From contig NC_019682.1 of assembly GCF_000316575.1 (NCBI RefSeq), positions 992,001 to 1,056,000 on the forward strand: DNA of 64,000 nucleotides, written 5' to 3'. This document shows positions 18,693 through 27,871 of the stretch, in pieces (position 1 is the stretch's first letter; every line of letters starts with the position of its first letter). The notes under the pieces are model-generated. The model saw nothing but the letters and a program-made list of their open reading frames with translations. It ran no database searches and was not told the origin of the DNA. The position numbers and the translations under genes were made by a program. Source of the stretch: Calothrix sp. PCC 7507. GTDB taxonomy: Bacteria; Cyanobacteriota; Cyanobacteriia; Cyanobacteriales; Nostocaceae.

Positions 18693-20855
18693 TTACCAAA
18701 CCATCAATTGCTGTTGGAGTTCTGCAATATCTAAATAATCATCAGCAAAAGCTTTCCGCAAAAGTGGATAAGGGATAAATTTATCATACTTTTGATTTTC
18801 CGGTGCTTCAGATTCACTTAATAAATATTCTGCAGTAATTCGTTGTTCACGCAACGCAGAGATTTCCTCATTAAGCTGTTGACATTTCTCCTTGCCTAAT
18901 TTTATTGTCAAATAATAGGGATTTACCCCACCAATACTTTTAATTTCCAGAGATTCTCGACAGCAAGAATTCAGCCATCTTTCTAAAGTGCGGTAAGCTA
19001 GCGTACCCATCCAGGGAAAAATACAACATTTACCCTTCTCTAATTGCAAAATATTTTGTTTATCTAATCCAGCATTAATCGCGAGTTGACGAACTTTTTG
19101 TAACCGCTGTTGAGCATTATTTTGTAAGTAGCTATATTCAGCATCTTCCAACAAAACTTGCCGCATCCGTTGCAAAACTTTTGTATTAATTATCCCACTG
19201 CCACCACGCCAATAAATAGTAGATTTTCCGGCTACTGGTTTAACAGCGATCGCTCTTTTTTTGAAATCAACTTCTACTACTTCCCAGGTTCTCCCCGCCA
19301 AAGCAAATTGATTGCCAACAGGCGGCGGCATTAATATACTACCAATTTCTGTTGTACCTTGCTTCACCGCATATTCCTGACTCTCAGCAAAGACTGCATA
19401 AAACTGAAATTTTCTCACCACTTTTTCCCCAGTCAAACCGATAATTAATTTACCTTGTTCAGTTTTTTGAATATGGTCAATATCAATTAAATAGCGGAGC
19501 AATAAGAGGAAATCTGCTTGAGAAATAGCTGCAAATGGTGGCATACTTAAAACTTGTTTAGCTAAGGCAGCAGGTGACAGTTCACCGGTTGCAGCTAAAA
19601 TGCTCATTGTCTGATGATAAAGCAAACTCAAAGGATATTTGACTGGTTTAATTGGTTCAATCCAACGCTCTTCTAGATAAAGTTGGATAATAGCGATACA
19701 CTGTAGAAGTTGCCAAGGAATCTGCTCTGGTAGAGATGCTGTCAATGAAGCTTTATCTTCAACACAAACAAAGCGCATATCAGCAGCCTCACCTCTTCTC
19801 CCTGTGCGTCCTAAACGTTGTAAAAAACTGGCGACAGAAAGAGGTGATTCTAACTGAATAACTCGCTCTAAATGACCAATATCTATACCTAATTCTAAAG
19901 TAAGTGTTGCCGCAGTTACCGCTGGATGATTAGGTTCCCGCATCGCATTTTCAGCAGCTTGTCGCAAACTCGCAGAAATACTGCCATGATGCACATGATA
20001 GATATCTGGTAATGATTCTTCCACAGCGATTTTTCGCAAGGAAGCAATTATAGATTCAGTTTGAGTGCGATTGTTCGCAAAAATTAGACATTTACGTGAT
20101 TGAGTGAGGTTAAAAATATATTTTTCATAATCTGTCACCTCTGACTCCTCAACTTCACTATAAAAATGTTCTACAGCTAGCTTAACCTGGCGTTTTCCCG
20201 CCTCAATTTTTGGTGTGATTACTATCTTATCAGTCCCAGAGCGTAACCAATCTTCCGCCATTGAATAATCACCGAGAGTTGCAGACAAACCAATCCGGCG
20301 GGGTTGTGTTTTTGTTAACATTGCCAACCGCTCTAATTGGCAAATAATCTGACAACCCCGTTCTGAACCCATAAAGGCATGAATTTCATCAATTACCACA
20401 AACTGTAAATCACCAAATAAGCGCATCAGTTCATGATTTTTATTGATTAATAAGCTTTCTAAAGATTCAGGTGTAATTTGTAAAATGCCTTTAGGATTTT
20501 TAAAAAGTTGATTTTTATGACTTTGAGAAACATCACCATGCCAATGCCATACAGGTATATCTGCTAATTTCAATAAATCATTAAGGCGTTCAAATTGGTC
20601 ATTAATTAAAGCTTTAATCGGACCAATATACAATGCCCCTATAGTATTAGTTGGCTTTTCATATAATCGAGTTACAATTGGCAAAAATGCTGCTTCTGTT
20701 TTACCTGCAGCCGTTGCAGCGGCAACTAACAAGTGAGCATCCGTGTCAAAGATGACTTCACAAGCTGCTATTTGGGCTGGGCGTAATTCAGTCCAATTGT
20801 GATGATAAATATATTCTTGAATAAATGGTGCTAGGCGATTGAATATATCACTCAT
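18693..20855 (-). CDS. Lhr-like superfamily II DEAD/DEAH-box helicase
   Basis: A 720-residue helicase. The N-terminal RecA domain has motif I ATAAGKTE, motif II DEIH and motif III SAT; the second has motif VI QRLGRTGRRGE. The C-terminal winged-helix and beta-rich parts resemble the Lhr core. I place the start at the ATG at 20855. The open frame to 20939 runs through a palindromic repeat, so its 28 extra residues are spurious. Helicases of this size are, as I recall, found next to BrxC/BrxD-like ATPase and TerB-domain genes; such genes lie at 35.7-38.5 kb here. Confidence 0.85.
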   Translation of the reverse strand: MSDIFNRLAPFIQEYIYHHNWTELRPAQIAACEVIFDTDAHLLVAAATAAGKTEAAFLPIVTRLYEKPTNTIGALYIGPIKALINDQFERLNDLLKLADIPVWHWHGDVSQSHKNQLFKNPKGILQITPESLESLLINKNHELMRLFGDLQFVVIDEIHAFMGSERGCQIICQLERLAMLTKTQPRRIGLSATLGDYSMAEDWLRSGTDKIVITPKIEAGKRQVKLAVEHFYSEVEESEVTDYEKYIFNLTQSRKCLIFANNRTQTESIIASLRKIAVEESLPDIYHVHHGSISASLRQAAENAMREPNHPAVTAATLTLELGIDIGHLERVIQLESPLSVASFLQRLGRTGRRGEAADMRFVCVEDKASLTASLPEQIPWQLLQCIAIIQLYLEERWIEPIKPVKYPLSLLYHQTMSILAATGELSPAALAKQVLSMPPFAAISQADFLLLLRYLIDIDHIQKTEQGKLIIGLTGEKVVRKFQFYAVFAESQEYAVKQGTTEIGSILMPPPVGNQFALAGRTWEVVEVDFKKRAIAVKPVAGKSTIYWRGGSGIINTKVLQRMRQVLLEDAEYSYLQNNAQQRLQKVRQLAINAGLDKQNILQLEKGKCCIFPWMGTLAYRTLERWLNSCCRESLEIKSIGGVNPYYLTIKLGKEKCQQLNEEISALREQRITAEYLLSESEAPENQKYDKFIPYPLLRKAFADDYLDIAELQQQLMVW

Positions 20856-20883
20856 ATAGAGAAGGAATAGAGAATAGTAGTAG

Positions 20884-20933
20884 GGTGGGCATTGCCCACC
20901 GAAAACCATGATACGGTGGGCATTGCCTGGTTT
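20884..20933. repeat. GGTGGGCATTGCCCACC palindrome and partial second copy
   Basis: A 17-base palindrome at 20884-20900 is followed 16 bases later by GGTGGGCATTGCC. It lies directly upstream of the helicase start in the divergent spacer (20856-21084) toward the barrel-protein gene. It is a dispersed GC-rich repeat type rather than an obvious operator. Confidence 0.6.
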
Positions 20934-21084
20934 TTTCAATAATCAAAGTAGTAAAAAACTTATTTCATAAAACCTTATATTTTCAGAATGTATTGGGTAC
21001 TATAACACCGAGTCAAAGCAATCAGGCTACTGCTAGAAAATTCTTTGGCAGATATTTTTCTATGTACAACTGTAGTATTGACCA

Positions 21085-22365
21085 ATGTCAGATAATTTTA
21101 GACGTTATTGCGCGCTCTCTAGATATAGTTCAAGTCCTGAGTTTGGTATAAAATGTCTGCAAATCCAATGGGGAGTAATCTGGAGCGTAGGGATTTGGAT
21201 ATTATCGGGAAATCAGTTACAGGCTGCTCAATTGCATGAAGACTTGAATTTACCTGAACAAGTTACTGAAGTCATTCTTGAGCTGCAAGAGGAAGACTTG
21301 GACATTAAAACTTCTAACTCAGAACTGCTGAATCAATTACCGCGATCGCCTGTTTTGATTGCAGCACCCGAAAATTTTAACCCAGGTCTGCGATTAACGC
21401 CACCAACATTACCTAAGCTACCACAGAATGCAAGTCCATCACCGGCTTCCACTGAACCTGTCACGCCGAGTGTAGTTTTAGAAAGTATCCAAACAGATTT
21501 TCGTCATGATACTGATAATTTTGGACAAAGCAACTTATTCATTGAACCAACAGCGCAGTTTCGCTTGAGTAATGGTAATAAAATATTGTTCAAGACGGGT
21601 TTGAACTCCTTTGCACAAAGCGGTGTGGAATCAATTCTGAATATTCCGCTGCAAATTGGCTGGCTGGGAAAAATTGGGCAAGTGACTTTACAAACATCAG
21701 CAGGCGTGGATTTATTTGACCGATTACCTACCGCTATTAACTTTAATGCCAAAGCTGAAACACCACTTTTTCAGCCGCAAGTTTCATCTTCAGGTCAATT
21801 ATTATCAGCGGCAGTTCTGTCATTTAATTTAGAACAAGCACCTTATAAATCGAGTGCCCGAACTTTAGAAAATCAAATTACTGCTTGGAGATTTGGCCCT
21901 GATTTATATTGGCAAATTGACCGGAATACTAGTTTGTTCTCATCATTACGTTTGGGTAACTATAACGATGGTAATTCGGAAGTACAAATATTTAGCAGAA
22001 TAGAGCGTAAATTTGGGCAGTTTTCATTAGCAGCTAACTTATTTAACTGGAGCTACGATCGCAATTTAGAACGTACAAGTGGCTATTTTTCCCCACCCGA
22101 TTTTCTAGTCTACAACGCTGAGTTGGCTTGGGAAGGAGATATTACCAATTTTTTGCGCTGTCGATTAGCTGCAAATTTAGGACAGCAACGACTAAATGGC
22201 GAATTTAATAATGCTAATACCTATCAAACTCGTTGTACAGCCAAGTTGTCACCTAATTTAGAGGCAGACTTGGGTTATAGCTATAGTAATGTCCGCAATC
22301 AAGATACGGGTGCTAGTTCCTACGGAGGGAATTCTTTGACAGGACAGTTGCGAGTTAAATTTTAA
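21085..22365 (+). CDS. Putative outer-membrane beta-barrel protein of a polysaccharide locus
   Basis: A 426-residue protein. A hydrophobic N-terminal stretch (IQWGVIWSVGIWILSG...QAAQ) looks like a signal sequence, followed by a Pro/Ser-rich linker. From about residue 135 the pattern alternates polar and hydrophobic residues in beta-strand fashion and ends in a C-terminal Phe (LRVKF), as in outer-membrane barrels. It could be an export pore analogous to the BcsC or PgaA barrel. No named family is certain. It is the first gene of the 21-31 kb group. Confidence 0.6.
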   Translation: MSDNFRRYCALSRYSSSPEFGIKCLQIQWGVIWSVGIWILSGNQLQAAQLHEDLNLPEQVTEVILELQEEDLDIKTSNSELLNQLPRSPVLIAAPENFNPGLRLTPPTLPKLPQNASPSPASTEPVTPSVVLESIQTDFRHDTDNFGQSNLFIEPTAQFRLSNGNKILFKTGLNSFAQSGVESILNIPLQIGWLGKIGQVTLQTSAGVDLFDRLPTAINFNAKAETPLFQPQVSSSGQLLSAAVLSFNLEQAPYKSSARTLENQITAWRFGPDLYWQIDRNTSLFSSLRLGNYNDGNSEVQIFSRIERKFGQFSLAANLFNWSYDRNLERTSGYFSPPDFLVYNAELAWEGDITNFLRCRLAANLGQQRLNGEFNNANTYQTRCTAKLSPNLEADLGYSYSNVRNQDTGASSYGGNSLTGQLRVKF

Positions 22366-22371
22366 TTAAGA

Positions 22372-22540
22372 GGGAGTTGGGAGTCAGAATACAGGAGTGA
22401 TTGATTGGCGACTAACTCTACAGCTTGGAACCTTATTTCTTGTGGGCAAAAATAAAAATTATCGTTACTTAAAGTCCATTTCTGGAAATTTGAAGCTCTC
22501 CTACCTCCTGACTCCTGTATTCTGATTTCTCTCTCCCACA
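22372..22540. repeat. Inverted copies of the GGAGTCAG/GAATACAGGAG repeat
   Basis: GAGGGAGTTGGGAGTCAGAATACAG near 22370-22395 is matched in reverse by CTGACTCCTGTATTCTGATTTCTC near 22506-22532. The two copies bracket about 110 bp and could form a long stem after the barrel gene. The same sequence type recurs in most spacers of the polysaccharide locus (24060, 24525, 24645, 27590, 27800, 30060). Confidence 0.6.
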
Positions 22541-22626
22541 TGTTATTTAAGTCTTGAAAGTGGGAAAGATTGATTTGATAGAACTTCCCAATCAACGGCG
22601 ACTTAAAAAATGAGGGTGCAGCTAGC

Positions 22627-24126
22627 ATGAGTTCTGATTTTCAACCACCACCTAAGAGCCTGTCAATACTTTCTTCAGTAGGAGGGGTGGTGACAGCAGC
22701 GATCGCAATTTCTGGTCTAAATTTCTGGTCTAAACAACTTGCTCAAAATTCTCCCATACAAAAGCCTCAAATATTAATATCCCAAACTACTTCTCCGGTG
22801 AAAGCAGCTGAAATCATCGCTAGACTTGACAACCAATCAGTAGTTTTACCGGGGACACCTGTTGATCCTAGTCAACTGAAAGTTGCCGCAATTCCTTATG
22901 TTGCGCCTGGGGTGGGAACACTAAGTGCAGAGGAAACTGCAACTGCTCGTCAGGCTTGGTTCTATTTTCAGCGGAACTGGAATAATGAAACAGGCTTGGT
23001 GAATGCTGTCGATAATTTTGCTTCGGTGACTATGTGGGATCAAGCAGCTGCGATCGCTGCTTTAGTTAGCGCTAGAGAACTCGATATCGTACCTGCGGCG
23101 GAGTTTGAAGCCAAAATGAGCAAGATGTTAAAGACGTTAGCATCTATGCCTCTATATAAAAAAGAACTACCAAATAAAGTTTATAACTCCAAAACCCTTG
23201 TACCTGTTAATTACGGTCAAGTAGAGAAAAAGGAAGAAATTGGTTGGTCTGCGATCGATTTAGGGCGGATGGCAATTTGGTTAAAAATTGTTGGGGCGAA
23301 GTATCCAAACTTGCGATCGCAGACTGAAGCTGTTTGGCAACATTGGCAAGTTAAACGGCTCACTAAAAACGGACAAATGTATGGTACTGCCGTTGTTTCC
23401 GGCAAAGAACAGTATAACCAAGAAGGTCGCTTAGGTTATGAAAATTATGCTGCCTATGGCTTGAAGTTGTGGGGGTTAAATGTCAAGCAAGCCTTAGACT
23501 ATCAATCTCACACAGCCTTCATTAATCTTTATGGACAAGGAATTCCCTACGATCGCCGTGATTATAAAAACTCTGGCGCTAATAACTACGTCCTGAGTGA
23601 GCCTTATATTTTAGATGGTATTGAAACTGGTTTTCAAGCTCTACCAAAAGCCTATGCAGACAGGGTTTTAGCCGCTCAGGCTGCGCGCTATCAAGCCACA
23701 AAACAATTAACCGCAGTCACCGAAGACAACCTAGATCGCTCCCCTTACTTCGTTTATAGCAGCTTGTTTGTCAACGGAGAACCTTGGGCAACCATCACAG
23801 ATACCCAAAAACAGCACAACAATTTGCGGTTTCTCAGTGCCAAAGCGGCGATCGGCTGGCATGTACTATATAACACTAATTACACACGCCAATTGTTTGA
23901 TTTTGTTCAAACCAACCTTAAATCTCAAGACGGCTGGTACAACGGCTTTTATGAGTCTCTACGTGAGCCAAATAAATCTCTTACTGCCAATAATAACGGC
24001 GTAATTCTGGAAAGCTTACTGTATAAAAAAGTCGGTCAGCCGCTAACTGTTTGGGCGGGAGTTAGGGGTCAGGAGTCGGGAGTTGGGAGTCAGAATTCAG
24101 GAGTTAGGAGTCAGGAGTCAAAATGA
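22627..24126 (+). CDS. DUF3131 protein, single domain
   Basis: A 499-residue protein with one N-terminal membrane or signal segment (SVGGVVTAAIAISGLNFW) and one DUF3131 domain (about residues 100-470). The domain repeats TGLVN, TMWDQAAAIAA, GWSAIDLGRM, GRLGYENYAAYGLKLWG and TAVTEDN, and its alternating helices suggest an alpha/alpha barrel like glycan-active enzymes. The activity is not established. It is probably periplasmic and acts with the GT2 gene downstream. The last 20 or so residues are encoded by an inserted repeat. It overlaps the next gene by four bases (ATGA). Confidence 0.8.
   Translation: MSSDFQPPPKSLSILSSVGGVVTAAIAISGLNFWSKQLAQNSPIQKPQILISQTTSPVKAAEIIARLDNQSVVLPGTPVDPSQLKVAAIPYVAPGVGTLSAEETATARQAWFYFQRNWNNETGLVNAVDNFASVTMWDQAAAIAALVSARELDIVPAAEFEAKMSKMLKTLASMPLYKKELPNKVYNSKTLVPVNYGQVEKKEEIGWSAIDLGRMAIWLKIVGAKYPNLRSQTEAVWQHWQVKRLTKNGQMYGTAVVSGKEQYNQEGRLGYENYAAYGLKLWGLNVKQALDYQSHTAFINLYGQGIPYDRRDYKNSGANNYVLSEPYILDGIETGFQALPKAYADRVLAAQAARYQATKQLTAVTEDNLDRSPYFVYSSLFVNGEPWATITDTQKQHNNLRFLSAKAAIGWHVLYNTNYTRQLFDFVQTNLKSQDGWYNGFYESLREPNKSLTANNNGVILESLLYKKVGQPLTVWAGVRGQESGVGSQNSGVRSQESK
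24062..24121 (+). repeat. GGAGTCAG repeat that extends the DUF3131 reading frame
   Basis: Degenerate tandem GGAGTYRGGAGTCAG units occupy the 3' end of the DUF3131 gene. They are translated as a Gly/Ser/Gln/Val-rich tail (GVRGQESGVGSQNSG and on). The same repeat is noncoding in neighbouring spacers, so the protein's C terminus seems to have been rewritten by repeat insertion. Confidence 0.7.
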
Positions 24127-24491
24127 ATAGAACACCAGCAAAGAGTTTTCAGGATTTGCTTGTTTGGCAAAAGGCACATCAATTTGTTTTGTCTACATAC
24201 ATGTTTACTGAGAAGTTTCCGAAAACAGAGATATATGGACTGACTTCTCAATTCAGACGAGCTGCTGTGTCAATTGCAGCCAACATTGCCGAAGGGTTTA
24301 AGAAAAGAACCAGACCTGATAAGGCTCGGTTTATGAACATCGCACAAGGTTCTCTTGAAGAATGCCGCTATTATCTGATTTTGGCGAAAGACCTCGGATA
24401 TGGCGACAGTACAGAGTTGATGTCTCAACTGGAGCCAGTCAGTAAATTATTAGATGCCTACCATAAATCCTTACTGAATCCTCACCCCTGA
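24123..24491 (+). CDS. Four-helix bundle protein (S23/23S rRNA IVP family)
   Basis: A 122-residue protein with the family signature FQDLLVWQKAHQF, LTSQFRRAAVSIAANIAEG and LEECRYYLILAKDLGY. Members occur in 23S rRNA intervening sequences, and the family is structurally related to the Avd protein of diversity-generating retroelements. No reverse transcriptase or rRNA is present here, so the role is unknown. Its start overlaps the stop of the DUF3131 gene, consistent with translational coupling, but it seems unrelated to polysaccharide synthesis and may be an insertion. Confidence 0.88.
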   Translation: MNRTPAKSFQDLLVWQKAHQFVLSTYMFTEKFPKTEIYGLTSQFRRAAVSIAANIAEGFKKRTRPDKARFMNIAQGSLEECRYYLILAKDLGYGDSTELMSQLEPVSKLLDAYHKSLLNPHP

Positions 24492-24687
24492 TCTGATCGG
24501 TATTTAAATTGCTTGCTTTTGGTAAGAGTCAGGAGTTAGGAGTCAGAAGATAGGAGGCTTGTGTGTTCTTCCTAATGAAAAATTTATACCCCAATTATCA
24601 ATAATCCAAGTTCAACGCAAATCAGCTTAACTCCCATCTCCAGAATTCTGACTCCTGTCTCCCTTCTCCCCCCTCTCCTCCGCAAAC

Positions 24688-27429
24688 ATGACACACAAGT
24701 ACTATCCACAAAAGCTATTGAGATGGGTTGCATTGTTCCTCGTGGGGACATTTATGCAATTTTGGTTATACATGCCAATCCCAGTTTTCTCCCAAAACCC
24801 CGGGAACAGTTGTAGCAGCATTACAGCACCGCTCACACCTGATGAGAAGATTTATGCTGGTGCTGCTTGGCAATATTTCGTCAAAAATTATCAACCAGCG
24901 ACAGGATTGACTAACTCCACTGGGGGTTATCCTTCTGGTACGCTCTGGGATATGGGCAATTACCTGATGGCGCTGAACGCGGCGCGATGGTTAAATCTCA
25001 CAGACCAAGCAGATTTTGATGCTCGCCTGAATAAGTTTTTAACGACTCTCAACAGCCTGAAGTTATTTGAGGATGCTTTGCCGAATAAAGTTTATAACGC
25101 AGCTACTGCACAGATTGTTGATTATGGCAACAATCCGATTGAGCGGGGTATTGGCTGGTCTGCTTTAGACGTTGGTCGGATGCTGGCTGCTTTTGATGTG
25201 ATTCGGACTTGTCATCCTCAATATAATGAGTGGCTCACGGGTATTGTATCAAAGTGGCAGGTGGGGCGATCGCTCAAAGATGGACAACTTTTTGGCGCTA
25301 CAGTCCTACCAGATAAACAAACATTATTGGTGCAGGAAGGACGACTAGGTTACGAAGAATATAGTGCTAGAGGTTATGAACTTTGGGGTTTTAAAGCACC
25401 CAAGGCGATCGCTTTAGAACCATTTAAGTTTGTTGAGATTAATGGTGTACAGATTCCCGTTGATACCCGCGACTTCCAAAGCACCAATGCTAATAATTAC
25501 GTTGTCAGTGAATCTTATATCTTAGATGGGATCGAATTTGGCTTACCAGGTCAGTTAGCTGATTTTGCAGCTAGGGTCTTAGATGTGCAAAAACGCCGCT
25601 ACGATACTACAGGTCAACTGACTGCGGTGACAGAAGACAACATTGACCAAGAACCCTATTTTCTTTACAACACTGTTTACGCTAATGGTCAATCTTGGGC
25701 AACAATTACTGATGCCAATAAAGCTTACCCCAAGCTACGCAGTGTCAGCACCAAAGCTGCTTTTGGCTGGCGCTATCTTTTTCCAGATAATGCTTATGCT
25801 CAAAAAGTTTTTGATGCTGTGAAGGATCTCCACAGTCCTAACAATGATGGCTATTACACTGGTATTTATGAAGAATCAAAACAACCCAATAAAGTCTTGA
25901 CTGGCAATACTAACGGGTTGATTTTGGAAATTCTGTATTACAAAGCTAGGGGAAATCGTCCTTTAATTGCATCTGCTGCTAAGAGTGCATCTGTCGAACA
26001 ACCGAGTAATAACTCTGCTCCGACAACGCCTGCAAAGCAACCGAATCCCAACACTACTAAAGTGGTTGAGGTAGCTGTGGCACCGATTCCACCAGTTGAG
26101 AGTCCCCAGTCATCGTCTAACCTCAAACTAACTCGACCTTTAACGGTGATTGAAAGACGCTATGCAGAGGCTGCATGGCACTACTTTCAGGCTAATTATC
26201 ATGCTCAGAATGGGTTAATCGACGATCGCAGTGACTTTAAAGGCGCGACTCTGTGGGGATTGGGAGATTATTTAGCTGCACTCCACGCAGCGCGATCGCT
26301 TGATGTCATTTCCCCCAAGGAATTTGACCAAAAAACTCGCCATCTTTTGGCAGCATTGACAAAACTACCATTATTTGCAGATGAATTGCCGAGTCGGGGT
26401 TACGATACGCGATCGCTCCAACCAGTAGATTATGGCGGTAATCCAGCGCCAGCAGGTACGGGTTGGTCAGCGTTGGATCTAGGCAGAATTTTAGCAGCGC
26501 TTTACAACTTGAAAAGCTGTCACCCAGAATACACAACAGCCGTAGACAAGATTGTTTTGGATTGGTCATACTTACGCGTGGTGCGTGAGGGGATTCTCTC
26601 CAGCGCCACTGTGATCAAAGGTGAAGATGGGCGATCGCTGATTCGCGTCAACCCCGAAACCCGCTTGGGTTATGAAGAATATGCATCTCGTGCTTTTCAA
26701 TTATGGGGGTTTGATGTTGAGCGTTCTGTAGTTGGGGGTGAATATCAAACTACATCTGTGGAAGGGGTGAAGGTGCCAATCCAACGCCGTCGCCAGGATA
26801 CTAATTCTCAAGTTAATCAATACACAGTCAGCAATCCTTTCTTACTGTATGCGCTGGAATTTGGCTTAGATCCACAAATGCGATCGCTCTTTGAACCAAT
26901 TTTCCAAGCCCAAGCCGCACGTTACCAGCGCACCGATACTCTTACCGCCTCCGCTACCACCTTGATTGACCGCAAGCCATACACAGTCCACAGCACAATC
27001 ACCGCCCAGGGAGATCCTTGGGTAGCTTTAGGCGATGACGGTCAAGTAGTACCAAAAGGACGCATGGTCAGTACAGCAGTAGCTTTTGCCTATCATGCCT
27101 TGCTCCCAGAAGATAAATATGCTCAAAAGTTACTCCAAGGAACAACAGACCTCAATAACCCCCTAGTGGGATTCTATGAAGGCTTTTATGAAACCACCGG
27201 CAAACCGGCGATTGGTTTCACCGCTAGCACAAATAGCATGATTTTGCAATCCTTACTCTACAAAGTCATGAATCGCCAACCCCTTATTCTCCCAACTACC
27301 GCCATGAACTCTCCTTGGTGGGAAGCTGTGAAAAAAGGTGATTCTGGTAGAGGCCTACCCCATACTCCCACACAAAAAGCCAATTTGACCTCTCATAGTT
27401 CTGAAACTTATTGGATTTCGCGTAAGTAG
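24688..27429 (+). CDS. Tandem DUF3131 protein, two domains
   Basis: A 913-residue protein with an N-terminal signal or anchor segment (WVALFLVGTFMQFWLYMPIP) followed by two DUF3131 domains at roughly residues 50-420 and 480-880. A Pro/Ser/Thr-rich linker (about 425-475) separates them. Both repeat TLWDMGNYL/TLWGLGDYL, GWSALDVGRM/GWSALDLGRI and RLGYEEY. The domain is homologous to the single-domain neighbour, so the locus has three copies. It probably works in the periplasm with the glycosyltransferase downstream. Its catalytic role is unproven. Confidence 0.82.
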   Translation: MTHKYYPQKLLRWVALFLVGTFMQFWLYMPIPVFSQNPGNSCSSITAPLTPDEKIYAGAAWQYFVKNYQPATGLTNSTGGYPSGTLWDMGNYLMALNAARWLNLTDQADFDARLNKFLTTLNSLKLFEDALPNKVYNAATAQIVDYGNNPIERGIGWSALDVGRMLAAFDVIRTCHPQYNEWLTGIVSKWQVGRSLKDGQLFGATVLPDKQTLLVQEGRLGYEEYSARGYELWGFKAPKAIALEPFKFVEINGVQIPVDTRDFQSTNANNYVVSESYILDGIEFGLPGQLADFAARVLDVQKRRYDTTGQLTAVTEDNIDQEPYFLYNTVYANGQSWATITDANKAYPKLRSVSTKAAFGWRYLFPDNAYAQKVFDAVKDLHSPNNDGYYTGIYEESKQPNKVLTGNTNGLILEILYYKARGNRPLIASAAKSASVEQPSNNSAPTTPAKQPNPNTTKVVEVAVAPIPPVESPQSSSNLKLTRPLTVIERRYAEAAWHYFQANYHAQNGLIDDRSDFKGATLWGLGDYLAALHAARSLDVISPKEFDQKTRHLLAALTKLPLFADELPSRGYDTRSLQPVDYGGNPAPAGTGWSALDLGRILAALYNLKSCHPEYTTAVDKIVLDWSYLRVVREGILSSATVIKGEDGRSLIRVNPETRLGYEEYASRAFQLWGFDVERSVVGGEYQTTSVEGVKVPIQRRRQDTNSQVNQYTVSNPFLLYALEFGLDPQMRSLFEPIFQAQAARYQRTDTLTASATTLIDRKPYTVHSTITAQGDPWVALGDDGQVVPKGRMVSTAVAFAYHALLPEDKYAQKLLQGTTDLNNPLVGFYEGFYETTGKPAIGFTASTNSMILQSLLYKVMNRQPLILPTTAMNSPWWEAVKKGDSGRGLPHTPTQKANLTSHSSETYWISRK

Positions 27430-27450
27430 GGCGACGCAAATAAATCGTAG

Positions 27451-27469
27451 GGGCGGGGAAACCCCGCCC
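27451..27469. repeat. GGGCGGGG-AAA-CCCCGCCC hairpin
   Basis: A perfect eight-base stem lies 20 bp past the stop of the tandem DUF3131 gene. It matches the central hairpin of the TAGC-type element (29948-30048) and could terminate transcription. Confidence 0.6.
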
Positions 27470-27683
27470 TTCTAAAAATAGCGGTTTCAGCTGGAATAAA
27501 AAACTTAGACAATTAGTCCCAATTTTCCACATGTTAGTCAAGAAAAGAACTTGGGAATAATTGTTTATGAGACAGTACGGTGAAGTCAGCAGCCAGAATA
27601 CAGGAGGAAAGACAGTTTTAAGTTCATTTACTTTTATTCATATAAACCACATCTATTTTCAGAACCGTAGTTTTTAAAAGTAG

Positions 27684-27735
27684 TGGGAGCATCTTGCTCC
27701 CTATGGGTATTAGCGGGCAAGATGCCCGCACTACT
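27684..27735. repeat. Paired GC-rich hairpins
   Basis: Two adjacent stems, GGGAGCATCTTGCTCCC (27685-27701) and GCGGGCAAGATGCCCGC (27713-27729), are enclosed by AGTAGTG and CACTACT. They lie mid-spacer between the tandem DUF3131 gene and the GT2 gene. The remainder of 27430-27871 holds GGAGTCAG-type repeats and no gene. Confidence 0.6.
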
Positions 27736-27871
27736 CATGGTTTCAAAATGGACTTTAGCTTGGTTTTATTGTGTCAACTTACTTAAACTTCTTCAAACTC
27801 CCGCATCCTAACTCCTACCTCCTACCTCCTGTATTCTCACTCCCAAATTTAATTTCATTTTAGGTACCAAG

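Noticed and set aside
24123-24491. Diversity-generating retroelement because of the Avd-like fold
   Set aside because: There is no reverse transcriptase, no template/variable repeat pair and no C-type lectin target nearby.
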